From Copromyces sp. CBS 386.78 (lineage: Eukaryota > Ascomycota > Sordariomycetes > Sordariales > Sordariaceae): a stretch of 64,000 bases of DNA. The notes under the pieces were generated by a model. That model saw only the letters and a program-made list of their open reading frames with translations. It was not told the origin of the DNA and searched no databases. The translations under genes and the position numbers were made by a program. The stretch lies in the NCBI GenBank assembly GCA_030685235.1, contig MU839124.1, positions 265,305 through 329,304 on the forward strand. Reading direction: 5' to 3'. The first letter of the stretch is position 1. Every line of letters begins with the position of its first letter. Shown one piece after another: positions 27,197 through 40,352 of the stretch.

Positions 27197-27843
27197 AAGA
27201 AAGTTTTTTCGGATAATTGAAAATATCTTCCTATATAGTTGCCCTACATACTTATACCCTTCCCGCGCGCTAATATACACTAAAATTTTTAAATTAATTA
27301 AATCGCTTATATCTATTCTAAATTTCTATATTCCTATTCTTAGCGTTAATAAACCGTACTACGCCCGCTAAACCCCTAAATTATAATTTATTATATATCC
27401 TACTCCTATATATATATCGCTAACAATTATAATAATTATTAATAACTATAATAATTATAATAGCCGTAATAACCGTAATAGCTATAATAGCCGTAATAGC
27501 TGTAAAAACTATAATAGTCGCTAATAATTACTAATAATTATAATAATTACTAATAGCTATAATAGCCGTAAGAGCCGTAATAACTATAATAATTACTAAC
27601 AACTATAATAATGATAACAATTACTTAATTAATCGTAGCCAATCTAAGTATACATCTAAATAGGCTAAATATATAATATTTTATAAAAGAATACAATTAC
27701 AATATAAAATATAAACTACAATTTAAATACAAATAATTTAATTAATTTAAAAAAATTTAGGGTATATTAATATATTTTAGCGCGCGAGAAGGGTAGGGTA
27801 ATTATATAGGAAAATATTTTCGACTATCTAAAAAAACTTTCTC
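27197..27843. mobile_element. Non-autonomous MULE-family element, 647 bp, inserted in element R
   Basis: Eight-bp duplications TTATATTT lie at 27189-27196 and 27844-27851. The ends read GAGAAAGTTTTTT from the right and RIP-changed AAGAAAGTTTTTT from the left, with inverted similarity for about 70 bp. Inside both ends it shares subterminal sequence with the 3665-bp MULE, notably CCTATTCTTAGCG, TTAATAAACCGTACTACGCC and the GCGCGC motif. The middle (about 27420-27620) is a short tandem array of TAATAGCCG-like units, with no transposase. It is best read as a deletion derivative mobilised by a related transposase. Confidence 0.85.
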
Positions 27844-27851
27844 TTATATTT

Positions 27852-30800
27852 AACCCTTATATTTAAAAGAATTACAATCTTTTTATTTCCCTTATATTTA
27901 ATAGAAATATAGAATATAAATAAAAGAATTAAATAAATTATATTTCTTTTAAATAAAAAAGATTTATTAATAAATTTTATATAATTAATTATTAGTATTA
28001 AAATATTATAAAGTAAAATAATTCGGGTAAGAATGGATCCGCTCCTCTTCTAATTACTAAAATTCTATTATTTAAATATAAAAAAAATATTTTTACTAAA
28101 ATTAAAACGACTAAATAATAAATGTCCTCTTCATTTAATAATTTCTATAAAATTAATTAATAGTATTTTTATAAAATCCTATTTATTAATAAATATACTA
28201 TTAATTTAAATTCCTATTAGTATAATAAAAATAAATTTATTAATTTTAGAATTATTATTAGGGGTAGTATTATTATAATATTTAAATTATATTTTAAAAA
28301 TCCTATTCTTACTATAAAGGATACCCGAAAATTATTCGACTTAATTATAAATAGTTTTAATATTAATAAAATTATTACAAATAATATCTTTAATAATAAT
28401 AATAATTTTAATATTTATAAATTTAATTATTATAAAATTCTATTCCTTTATTTCCGAAATAATATCTTTAATTTTAATTTCCTTAGTAGGGAATTAATTA
28501 GTATTATCCTCCTTTATTATAAAAGAAACCTTTTTTAATATTATTTTTATTATTAGTATTATCGGTATCGATATAAAGGTAGGAATAAATTCGTACGTAT
28601 AAACTTTATTTTCGAAAGTCGTATTAAACTATTTAAATATAATATTAATATCCTTTAATATAAAAGGACGAAAAAAAAGAAATATAATTATAAATCTTTA
28701 AATAACGTTTTCTATCCAAAGCCTCTTTAATTTACTAATAATTATAATAGTAGTCTTTTAAAAAGTATAAATTTACTCCTTATTATTAGTAATTTCTTTA
28801 ATCCGAATAAAAATAGTCGGCCGGATTTAAATAATATAAATACTAATTATCTAATTATTAATTAAGGACGAAAGTTTATATAATCTACTAAATACTTTTA
28901 TTATATTATAATTAATAGCGGTTCTAGATTTTTTTTAGGTTTAAATTTAATTCTAATATACTTTAATACCTTTAAAGTTTAGAAGAACTTTAAAAAATAA
29001 GACGAATAGCAGGTTTTTAATATCCTTTTATTATTAATAATTAAATTCCTATTTTTTAAAATCCTTATAATTAATATATTCGGGATTTAAAATTATAAAG
29101 GAATAAATTAATTTATTAAAAGTATTAATATTATAAATATAATTAAAGAGGTTTCTATTAATAAAGTCGTTATAATTTAATATAATTCTTTTATAAATAG
29201 TAGGAAATATAGACTTCTCTTTATTATATAATTTTTAAATTAAAATATTATAATAAGTATTAATATCTTTTTTAAAATAAATAATAAAATAATACCCCGT
29301 CTTTCCATAATAGTAGTATTACTATAGACCTATTCTTCCCTATCCTCTATAACTTCTACCTTTATTTTTAATAAATATATTTTAATTAATTTAAATAGCG
29401 TTAATATAAATATTTAAAATTTAAATTAATTAATAAATAATAAATTAAAAGGGAGTATTAAAAATAATAATTTATTAGAATTAATAATTAATAATAGCGT
29501 TTTAAATAATTATAAATTATTTTATTAATTAGGTTAATTTTTCTATAATATTTTTAATAATATTAAATCCGCTCTTAATTATAATTTTAATTTTAATCCT
29601 AATTTTCTTAATAAAAATATTTATAGAAGTTTCTTCTTTAAACGATAAAAAAAAAGAATTTATATTAATAATTTACTTACTTTTATATTTATTTTTCCTA
29701 ATAGAAATCTCCTCCTTATTATTATTAATATTATTAAATTTATTAATATTTAAATTATTAAATTATTTAATTACGAATTTAATTAATTCTTAGGAGAATT
29801 TAATTTATTTTATAGTATAAATATTATTTTTATATTTCTTTAGGAAAAAAGTAATTATATATTTAATATTAATATATAATTTCTAATAGAAATTTTTAAC
29901 GGTATTATAATTAATACTATACTAATTTATAATAAATTAGTAAACTAGTAAGGTCGAATAAGTAAGAATAATATTAATAATTTTACCTTTTTTATAAAAA
30001 ATATATTTAATATAAAACTTCTTTAATATAAAAAAAATAATATTAATTTATTTAAAGTTTTTAATTTTATAAATTATTTTAAACCGCTAAATAAATTTAT
30101 TTTAAATATAAATCCCCTTCGTTTTAAAATCGTAGAAAATACTTTTATTAATATCCTTAAGGTCCTTCTTATACTATTAGAATTAAATAATAATTTTAAA
30201 TTCGTCGTCGCCGAATTTATAAATTCTAACCTTCTCTTCGAATAATTCAAAATATTTAGAAACCTTCTTATTATTGAATTTCTTTTTAAAAATAATATTA
30301 CGAATAAAAGTAATATTATTAATAAAAAGGGCGGTAGCGGCGTTAAAACTTATTTTAATAGCGGTAGAAGAAATAATAATAGGAGGAAAAATAATAAAAG
30401 GGGTTCCCTTAGAAGAAGTAGTAGAATTAAATATATTAAATAATATAAATTTATAAATTATAAAAAGGTAAAAATATTATATAATATTATATTAATATTC
30501 GAAATATTTAATAATATTAATATTATTATTTAGTAAAGTATAAATTTACCCTTCTTTATCCGTATTTTCTTCGTAAAAGCGTTTTAACGTCGTTAATAAA
30601 TTAAATCGCTCTTCGGAATTTTATAATAACTTTATTTTAAAATTTTCCAAAAAGTAAATCCTATTAATTACTACTTTATTAATTATTTTTATTTCTTTTA
30701 ATAATATTCTAAAATTTTTAAAAATATTAAAAAAAAATTAAATTATTAAAATAAAGAGCCTTATAATAATTTTAATTAACTAAAGAATAAATTTCTCGTA

Positions 30801-31286
30801 TAATTTACAAATATTTAATTACCGAACGTTAATTAATTAAGAATAAATTTTTATTACTTTATTAACCTTCAGTCTTTATTATTTAAATTCGCTTTCTAAA
30901 ATTCTATTTTTATTCTTTTTAATTCGATTTCGTTTAATTTTATTATTAAAATCGATTTTTTCTTTCTTCGTTTCGGTTTTAATATTTTCTTTTTAAATCG
31001 TTAAATTAAGGTTTTTATTAACCGCCGTTAATAAATTATAATATTATCGGGGAAATAGAAATTTATATATATTTAAAATTAAAATTTCTTATAAATTAAG
31101 TAAAAAATTTCGTTATTAATAGAATTAATTAATTTTTCGCTATTTGAATTTCGGTTTTTAAATTAATATTCCGAAGGTTTTAGGGATAACTTTAATATTT
31201 ATAGAAAGCCCTAACCGAAGGCTCCTTAAATCCATATTAATTAATTTAATTAAAAATTTAAAATTTATTTCATTTTTATTACTATT
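27852..31286 (-). pseudogene. Element R 5' internal region (gag side), degenerate
   Basis: By position between pol and the 5' LTR this should be the gag region. The sequence is extremely AT-rich. The open frame on the plus strand at 30274-30456 has no recognisable content and is probably fortuitous. I see no readable motif. Confidence 0.4.
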
Positions 31287-31725
31287 TAAAATAAAATAAA
31301 ATTATATTAATAAAGGAATAGGATTATATTATATAAATTTATATAGCGAAGAATAAATTTAGAATTAATAATTTTATTTTTAAAATTAAATAGAATTATT
31401 AAATTACAATTATAAAACTACTAAAAGGAAAAATAAAAAGTAAAACGGAGTTTTACCTCTATACTTTTTTTAAAATAGTAAAGTACGGATTTAAAAATCG
31501 GTATTAAAGAAAATAGAAGGTACTTTACAAATATAATTAAAGATTTTAAAAATATTAGTATTTAATTTATTACTTTTTATTTACTTATTTATAATTTAAA
31601 AGGGGATATTATCCTTTTTATACTTTTCTATTTTTAACCCTATTTAACTTTAAAATAAATTTACTCTTTAGTATTTTAATTCTATAAGTATTTTAATATT
31701 TATTCTAATAAAACGCCTTAATTTA
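31287..31725 (-). repeat. Element R right LTR (5' LTR), 439 bp
   Basis: This is the partner of 6543-6981 and clearly the more heavily mutated of the two. It is followed by CTATT, which resumes element B's LTR. Confidence 0.85.
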
Positions 31726-31787
31726 CTATTACTATAGTAAAAATAATAATATAAAATAGTTAATTAATTATAAATAATTTTATAATA
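31726..31787 (-). repeat. Element B 3' LTR, inner part
   Basis: These 62 bases continue the LTR that breaks off at 6542 (CTATTACTATAGTAAAA, as in element A's left LTR near 10920) and end TATAATA. The sequence then matches element A from 10983 onwards, confirming that R sits inside B's LTR. Confidence 0.85.
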
Positions 31788-34700
31788 CTTCCTTCGCTTA
31801 AAATACTCCTAATATAAAAATACTTCCCTTTTTAATCTCTTTTATAATATTTATTATTTACGATTTTATATTATTTTTACTTTCCTTTTTAAGCCGTTAC
31901 CTTACCTTCTTAATAATATAATAATTATTATACTACTAATATTATATTTATTTTTCTTAGCGGTTAATCCGTCTTAACGGCTTTTTTTAAAACTTTTTTA
32001 ACTCTATAACGACGTTTTTCGTTTATATTTTATTATAATAATATTAATATATTTAAATTATTATTATAAAACTTTCTAAAATTATTAATATAATACTTTA
32101 CGTCCTTCTATAATTATTAATAAAATTATAAAGGCTTCCCTAAATTACCTAATATTCCTATTTATTATTTTCTATATTAAAATAACAATTATTAATAATT
32201 TCGTAAAATTATTCAATTATATTTTTAATATTATTTATTTATTTTATAATCCGCCTATTATTTATTCGGATATTTTAAATTTTATCCTACCCGGAAATCC
32301 TTTAATAATTTTAAAATTTTATTATATTAACGTAAAAAATATAATTATACTTTATATTAATAAGGAACTTTAATATAACGTAATAGCTATTTACTTTTAT
32401 AATTTCGAAAGGCCTTTCTTATAATAATATAAATTTAATTTATAGGCAACCCAATATAAAATTAATTATATTAAACAAAACTTTATCGCCGATATAGTAT
32501 TTTAATATATTAGACTATTTTTTATTAATAGTTTTTTCGTACTATATTTAATTACTCCTAATTATAATAATAATTTTATTTAATATTATATTAAACTAAT
32601 CGGCGATTTTATTAACTTTAAAATATTTTACCCACTATATTTTAAAAAACTTTAATAAATATAATTAAACGGGCTCAATTCCTATCCGAAGGTGAAAATT
32701 ATAATTTATAAAGAATAAAAATATACTAATACTATTTAAATATATATTATTACTTACAAATTCTATTAGAAGTAATTAATTAATTTAATCGTTTTAAACT
32801 TAATTAATATAAATATAAAAGAAATGCTCTAATTTAATATTAATATATTCGATCTAATTATTAATTTCTTTATAAAAAACCGATAATAATTTTAAAGTAA
32901 TTCCTAACCTTTTAAATAAAGCCTTCTAAAATTATAAAATAAATTAAATACTATAATTGGAAATAATAATATCCGGCAAATTAGAAAAAACGTAAATTTT
33001 TTCAATAAATCGATTAATAAATTCTTTTATAATTAATATTTTAATTAAGATATAATACTTTATTTTTATTAAATAATCTACTACTATAATAATATATTTA
33101 TACTTTCGGCTTCCCCGGATATAAGAGGTTATAAGGGTAATATAATTAATAATAATATCCTTCTATAGAGCGAAGGGTATTAGTAAAGGCTTTAAAAACC
33201 CTATTAATATATATTATAATAGCTTTATCTTTATATATTAAAAATAAATTTTATAATAAGCTTTAATAATTTTATTTATACTTAATTAATAAAATAAATA
33301 ATTAAAAATAATAAATATTTTATCCCGGCCTTAATAGTTTATTAATACGAATTCGTAATACTTTTATATAAAATATAATTATAGTATAATATTTTCTAGG
33401 TCGATTATAAGCGTTAAACGTCGGTATATTTTACTATTAATTATATAGTATTTTATAAAAACTATTTTTCTTATATTTTTCTTTAATATTTTAGGTTATA
33501 TTCAATAGTTTTCGTCTATAAAGGTAGCTATTAAATTTTAATAAAAAATTAAATTATAATAATAATAGTCTTATTCCTTATATTACTTATTTATAGCGCC
33601 TTATTAGTATAAGGTACTTCTCTTAATTCTTTAAAGGAAACTATACGGCGATAAGCGCTATTGGATAAAAATTGTTAACTCCTTTTAATTACGAATAAAT
33701 CGCACCTACTCTATTTCGATTCTATTTCTAGTAATACTTATTTACTACCTTAATAAATAAACTACTTCCCTTCTACTACCTTTAATTTAATATTAGAATA
33801 TTCGAAATATTATTTTCGTATACCGCTCCTTCTTTTTAAATTACTTATAATAATCATCCCTTCCCTATTATTTACCTTTACTCCCGCCTCATTATTATCC
33901 TTTAAATTCCTATAATTCTATTAAAATTTATATAAATATAAAGGCCCTTCCTTTCCTTCTATATAAGAATTTTTCCCCGCCGCTATTTTTCGAATTTTCC
34001 CTTCTTTTTTATTTAATTAACTTTTAAAATAGCGTCCTTTTTTATTAGCCGTATTTTTAACCGTCTTCCCGGCTATATATTTAACCCTTTAAGCTTCGCA
34101 ATTTATATTAATTATAATACTGCTAAATATAATATTAATTTTATTTATATAATAGATTTTCTATCCTTTAAATTCGCCCGCTCCTTTACGCCCCTTTCTT
34201 CCCCGGCGCCCGAATTCTAAGCCTTTATTCGTATATCAATTTCTAATTCTATTTTTAACCTTCTTTTTAACTAATAAATCTTTTTTATTTTTATATTTAT
34301 TTCCCTTTCTTTTTACTAACTATATTTATTAATATTATTTATTATATTCCTTACTTCTATTATAATTTAAAATTTATTAATTATATTTATAATATTCTAT
34401 CCTTTAATATAATTATATTCTATATATTTTTTATAGAATATATTTATTATATTAATATTAAAAATAAATTTCTTCCCGCGGTTTTCTTTTCGTTTTTTTT
34501 TTTAATATTTTTTAAAACGCTGGTAAATAGAGTATTATTTATTCTATTACTAATATAAAATATATATTAAATATTCCGTTAAATTAGTATAATAAATATA
34601 ATACTATTTAAATTATAGTTATTATTTTATCCCGTTCTTAAAATAATATTAATCTTTTAATTCGTTATTTCCGTAGTACTTATATTAATTTCTTTAAAAA

Positions 34701-36499
34701 CGTATATAAACGTTTAATTATAAACGGCTTTTTATATAACTTTTATATCCTTCTTTATTATTAAAATATAAAGGTCGAAAATTATTAATATAAAGAATAT
34801 TATAAAATATTTTTAATTAATTATCTTACTATTCTTATTTTTAATTTTAGTAGAAGAAATATTAATATTAGTTCTCCGATAATAATTAATAACCTTATTA
34901 ATCCCCTTCTAATTAATAAAAATTAAATTTAATAGCGCTACGAAATTATTAAGAATTAAAAATTAATATTTAATATACTCCGTAAACTCTTTATTTACGA
35001 AGAATATGAATTAATTATTTTAATATTATTTTCGTAATTAAATAACTATTATACTTAATATAATTTAATTCCTTTTCCTTTTATTTTTCTTATACTTTCT
35101 TATTTTAATATTATAATTAAATATATTTATAAATACTACGCGAATTTATTATATTATTTTCTTTTTAATTCAATTATTAAACAATATTTATTTAATTTAT
35201 TAAATTATAATACTTATAAAAAGATTTTCTTAATTCGGATTCCATCGTTTAAATAAATTTAGAATTCTTCTTTCGTTTATAACTAATTAATTACTATTAT
35301 TTAATAGTCGACTATTTATAAATAATTTAAAACGATATATATAAAAATTTCTTTACTTATATTATAAAAATAAATTAGCATTATAATATCCGGAATTTTC
35401 TTTTAGAAGAAGAAGGATTGGAAGCTTATAATTTCTATCTTTATTTAAGTAAGAAGGGAATTTTTCGCTTTAAATAATAAATATTATTCGTTATTATCTT
35501 CTAATTATTAAACTTTCTTCTTTTTCTATTTTATATTAATTATATATTATTTTATAATATTATTATTAAATTTCGGGTTAAAATCGGTAATAGTAAATTT
35601 ATATTGTTAATTTAATTTAATTACCGCCGCCGCTAATTAATAATTATAGTACGATATTTATTTTTTTATTATTATTTTTTCTAATTACCTTTTATAATTT
35701 GTAATAATTAATTCTAATATTTATAACGGGGGTAATAGTATTTCTATTATTAGAAGTAGACTTATTATAATTATTAGAAATTTTTCCGTCGGTATTTATT
35801 TTTTAATTTATTTAATTTTAATAATATTATTTTTTAATTTATTAGTAGGTAGCCGATTTCTTACTCTCTTTATTTAAATACGATTAATTATTTAAATTAT
35901 AGTCCTTCGGATATATTTTATTTAGTTCGTACGGGTAAATTTTTTTTCGAAGGCCCTAACCTATTTATTAAAATAGAAGTCGAACGGCGGATAAAAGGTT
36001 TTTATTTTTAAATTCTTTACTAACGTAATTTTATACGTTCTAATAATAATTTTTAAATATTTAATTTAATATTTAATTAACTTAATTATTATTTTTCGTA
36101 ATTTATTATAAATTTTAGTCGGTTAATAGAAAATTAACGCTCTATATATAATTGTACTCCGAATATTAATATAAATTTCCTTTATTTATATAAAAAAATA
36201 ATTTTAAATCTTCACTACTAATTATATTAATATATTTATTTATATAATTATTTTCTTTTTTATTACTTCCGCGTATATTTAATAATTAAATTTCCAATTT
36301 AATTAAACCCTAAGGAATTTAATCAATTTTATTAATTTAAATATAATTCTTCTAATTTAAAGAATTTCTATTTTTAATTCCTTTATCCGTATAAAATATA
36401 TAAATTCTATTTTATTTACTTCAAATTTTATCCCTTTTTTAATTATTTAATTTAAATAAATATCCTATATTATTTAGAATGTCTAATAATTTTCTTCGG

Positions 36500-37400
36500 T
36501 AATTTTAATTATTATAATAATATTAATAGTATTAGCAAAGCCAACGGTAATTATATTTTAAATAATAATTAATTTATAATATAATAAAGTAATAAAGAGA
36601 ATAAAAAAGATTAATAAGAGGGGGGAACTTTATAATATATTTATTATAATATTATAAGGTTAGGAGGTTTTGTTATTAAAGAAAAAAAAACCTTTTTTTC
36701 TAATAATAAAATTATTAATTTATTAGAGGATTTATTTCGGGAATTATATTTCCTATAATATATATAAGAATTACTTATAATTAACTTTATTAAATACGCC
36801 TTTTAAATCGAAGAGTATAAAAAATATTATAGCCTTAAATTTTTATACTATATAAATTATATTAGTAATTATTTAGATAGTAAATTCGGTTAAACGGTTT
36901 ATTTAATTATTTATTTAATTTTTTGGGAAGAAATTATATTCTTCCGTTACTTACGTTAACTTTTTAACTATAAAGGCTTCGAAGATTTTTTTAATATTAT
37001 TTAAAAGCGATATAGACCGCTATACCCCGGCTAATTTTTATTATTTAGCGCTTTTTTTAAATTTTTTAAAAATAATTACTTTTATATTTTTGAATTATTA
37101 AAGGAAATATCCAAACCGGAAGTTCGTTATAACGAAAATTACTATTACTTATTTAAATGGTTTTCTATATATTTTTAGAAATTTATTTAAAAATTAATCG
37201 ATACCTAGTACTTTATTAAATGCTATTTTCGAAAGGATTTTCCGGATATCCTCTTCAATAATTAAATTATTAATAAATATTAGGGTATTACTATTTAATA
37301 ATTAAATTTAGTCTAGTAAATAACTTATTAAGACTTCTACTTTTAGGAAGAAACGGTTAATAAGGATATTTACTTTACTACTATAATTTTTAATTTCGTT
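36500..37400 (-). pseudogene. LINE reverse transcriptase (ORF2 part), RIP-mutated
   Basis: The minus strand at about 36730-36850 reads FDLKGVFNKVNYKWFLYILR. This matches the LINE reverse-transcriptase block F-D-V/L-K-G-A-F-D-N-V-N...L-L...L-R, which contains the first metal-binding Asp. The catalytic Y-A-D-D box should lie to its left and was not resolved. The endonuclease should lie to the right (about 38-39.2 kb) and an RNase H, if present, to the left. Confidence 0.65.
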
Positions 37401-39289
37401 CGCCCGTTTATTTTATTTAAGGGGTAGTAATTTTAGCGGATTTATTAAATAATAACTTTATATTTTAATTTACCTCTTTAATAATTAAAGTTTATTTAAG
37501 TCTTTTAATATATTTATAATATAATTATATTATTTTATTCTTTAAATTTTTATAATAAATTTCTTCTTTTTTATTATTACTTCTATAAATTCTTTTTAAT
37601 TTAAAAGCGTCTAATTCCTAAATTAAACCTACTATTTTTACCGTATTTCCTTCATTATTATTTTATATTTTAAATTCTATTAATCCGCTTATTTTCCCCG
37701 ACCTTTCTTTCGGTATAGGATAAATTCCTTTATAATACTAATAAATTCGTTATCGAATTTATTAAATTTTAATTCAAATTCTTTTATTATTTTAATCCCC
37801 TTTAAAATTAATATTCTTTTTTTTATTACTTCCTATACTTTTTCTACGTTTATTAAATTTTAATTAAATTTTTCTTCTATTTCCACTTTCTTATTTCTTT
37901 TTCCTATTTAAATTTAAATTTCTTAAGGGTAATAGTCCGAACCTATTTACTTATACCGTTATATTCCCTAATATTCGGCTTTAAAACTTTATAATATTTA
38001 TATATAATTGATTATCTTATTTTTCTTCCTTCTAATTGCGTTTCCGAACTTTATTAATTCCCTACGGGGGGTAACAAGGTTGAACTTTTATTATTATACT
38101 TACGTAAATAATTTTATAGCGCCCGGGCTAATCCTATTCTTTAAATCCTAATTGGAATAATAGAAGTTATAATCCCTTATAACTATATATTAACCGGCCG
38201 GGGGTCTTTCTTCGAAGAATTCGAAGAGGGGAGACCTTTATTAGTATTCCAGCATACTTTAAAAGAAAATAGGGGAATAAATAGAATAAATAGTTATTAA
38301 TTCTCGTAGATTTTTTAATATTACTATAGTTTAATCCTTCTTAACTTAGAAATTTAAATCCTTTAAATTCTACTTTTTATTTACGTAAATTATTATTCTA
38401 CCCTTTTTTTAATAATTAATACTATAATATTTACTACCCTTCGGCCGGTAAATATCCTTATTTAAAGTCTTACCCGGCTTTTAGATTATTATAATATTAT
38501 AAGTCTCCTCCTATTCGAATAGCGTTTTCCTTCTTTCGTACAATTTCTTTATATTTTAATAGAATATTTTTAATTAAATTATTAATTATCTTATAAAAAG
38601 TTTCCTTCTAATTTAGTAGTAAGTTAGAGGGGTATCGTTTCTTTAGAAGTAATAGTAGTAATTGAAGGTATAATAGCGATAGAATTAGTACGGGTATAGT
38701 CGCTTATATTTTAAGAGTAAGTATAAATATTTATTAGATTTATATTTACGAATTTCGGCCAAAAGTTACCTCTAATTTTTTTAGGGCGGCCTCTTTTTCT
38801 TCTTCCTATAAATAATCTTTCTAAGGTTGTAATTGAATGGGAGTTAGGGGGGGCGTTGGGGATTATAATGTTTTCCTTTAATTTTATTATTAATTTTAAT
38901 ACTAATTTAGCTAGTCTTTTATAAATAGTAAAGCCGTAAGGCCTTTCGGCGTAATTAATAAATATTTTCGTATAAACCGTTTTTACGAGTAGGTACTTCT
39001 TTTTATTAAAGGCGAAATACCCTAACTTCTTATACAGCTTATAAAAAATTAAGGAATTATTTTTATTCGAAGGGTAGTTCTCTTCTTCTATATACGGCCC
39101 TTCGTACTTAATTTTATTATAATAATTATAAACGTCCTTTTAACGATAGAATCTCGCTATATATCCGAAATATTAATATTTAAAATATTATTAAGCGGAG
39201 GCTATAGTTTAAAATAGTTCGTATATATATACGCCGCCGTTTTAGAAGAAAAAGTTCTCTTAGAAGAAAATTATAGCCTTTATAATGTA

Positions 39290-40330
39290 ATTTCTATTAG
39301 GAATATTCCTCTTTCCTCCCCTTCGTATTTTTTCTAAAATTTAGCCCGAATAATTTCTACTTCTTTATTCCTCTCCTTTATTTCTTATATAACCGATTTA
39401 GGTTATTTTATATCAATATTAGCCTATAAGATTGCTTTAATTAAAATAATTATAATATTTAAGAATATAATAGCCTTTTTTCTAAAGATTATTTTAATTT
39501 TAATTTAATATTTCTAATATTAGTCTTTAATTAGTTCGTCGAAAATAATTACGTAATTTCTATTAATTATTATTTTAATAATTACGCAAATTATTTTATA
39601 CGGGCTCTCCTTTAGGGCGCTTTCGACGGCCTACTTTATATTATTATTCGAACGTATAGTAAATTCGGCGGTAATTTAGGCCCCCTTAATAATAAATTAA
39701 CGTTTATAATTAGAAGGAATAAACTTTTTAATAGTAATAGTAAATAGGTAATAGAAGGTAGTATTAACCCTATTTAGTAACTTCCGGACAATATTAACCT
39801 ATTTTTTCGGCGCCTCTTAGGCGTCTTTTTTTATTTCCTTCGAAATAAATTTTATTAAATTATTAATATCCTTTTTAATAATAAATTAAGTTTCGACGGC
39901 TTTATTTACTTTAGGTATTTTAGACCTACTTTTCTTCGTAGAAATTTTCGCGAATTCGAAAAGGAACTTTCAAGCCTAGCGACGGTTATTGGTCGATATA
40001 GCGGCGTAATCCGTAATTTTATTTACTATAGCAATAAATCTTTTTATAATTTTATTATTTTCCTTTGTCTTTTCCGAAGTCTTTGTAGTAAGTGCGGCGT
40101 TAGGGTCGTTATATCCTAAAATACCTCCGAAGGGGTTGTAAACGCTATTTTCGAACTTATTCGTACTTCTATTAATTATTATCGGTAGCGATAGTATAAC
40201 GTTATCGCTATAGTCGTCGTAGGATATCGCGGAGGGGGTAAATAACCCTCCTAAGTCGATTACCGTTGTCGGTTTTCGTTTTGGAGTACTTCCTGACCAG
40301 AAATCAGCGTTTCCGGTTTCGGCGTCGTTT
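39290..40330 (-). pseudogene. LINE ORF1-like gene, comparatively little damaged
   Basis: On the minus strand this stretch reads for more than 300 codons with only a handful of RIP-type stops. The N-terminal part is Ser/Pro/Asn-rich (NADFWSGSTPKRKPTTVID, LFTPSAISYDDY), followed by a Lys-rich helical region (KTKENNKIIKRF). Position at the 5' end of the LINE identifies it as the ORF1/gag-like protein. I do not see a zinc knuckle. The first 100 bases keep several C/G-rich runs. Confidence 0.55.
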
Positions 40331-40352
40331 TAAAAAAATTAAATTATAGTAA

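Larger units (their letters stand above)
6543..31725 (-). mobile_element. Element R: Gypsy-type retrotransposon with 439-bp LTRs, inserted in B's LTR
   Basis: It is bounded by two LTRs of identical length (6543-6981 and 31287-31725) with TG...CA ends, visible as TG and CCA on the left and as RIP-changed TA and TTA on the right. It splits the 3' LTR of element B, with CTAT on both sides (4-bp duplication). A purine-rich tract, GAAGGGAAAATT in minus-strand sense, sits next to the left LTR, which fits a polypurine tract and minus orientation. RNase H-like sequence on the minus strand at about 24880-25110 places it with Gypsy elements. Without the inserts (A and the 647-bp element) it is still about 13 kb, which is large. 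It contains coding-like stretches on both strands, so a further unrecognised insertion is possible. Confidence 0.8.
33563..40332 (-). mobile_element. LINE (non-LTR retrotransposon), about 6.8 kb, inserted in element B
   Basis: A duplication of about 20 bp, AAAAAATTAAATTATA(A/G)TAA, lies at 33543-33562 and 40333-40352. Element A carries a single similar copy at the matching place, so both edges are well defined. Long duplications without LTRs or inverted repeats indicate target-primed integration. Minus-strand translation shows a LINE reverse transcriptase (about 36730-36850) and an upstream ORF1 (about 39300-40330). Length, two-ORF layout and fungal host suit the Tad clade (inference). The 3' end, on the left, lacks an obvious poly-A. 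Confidence 0.8.
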
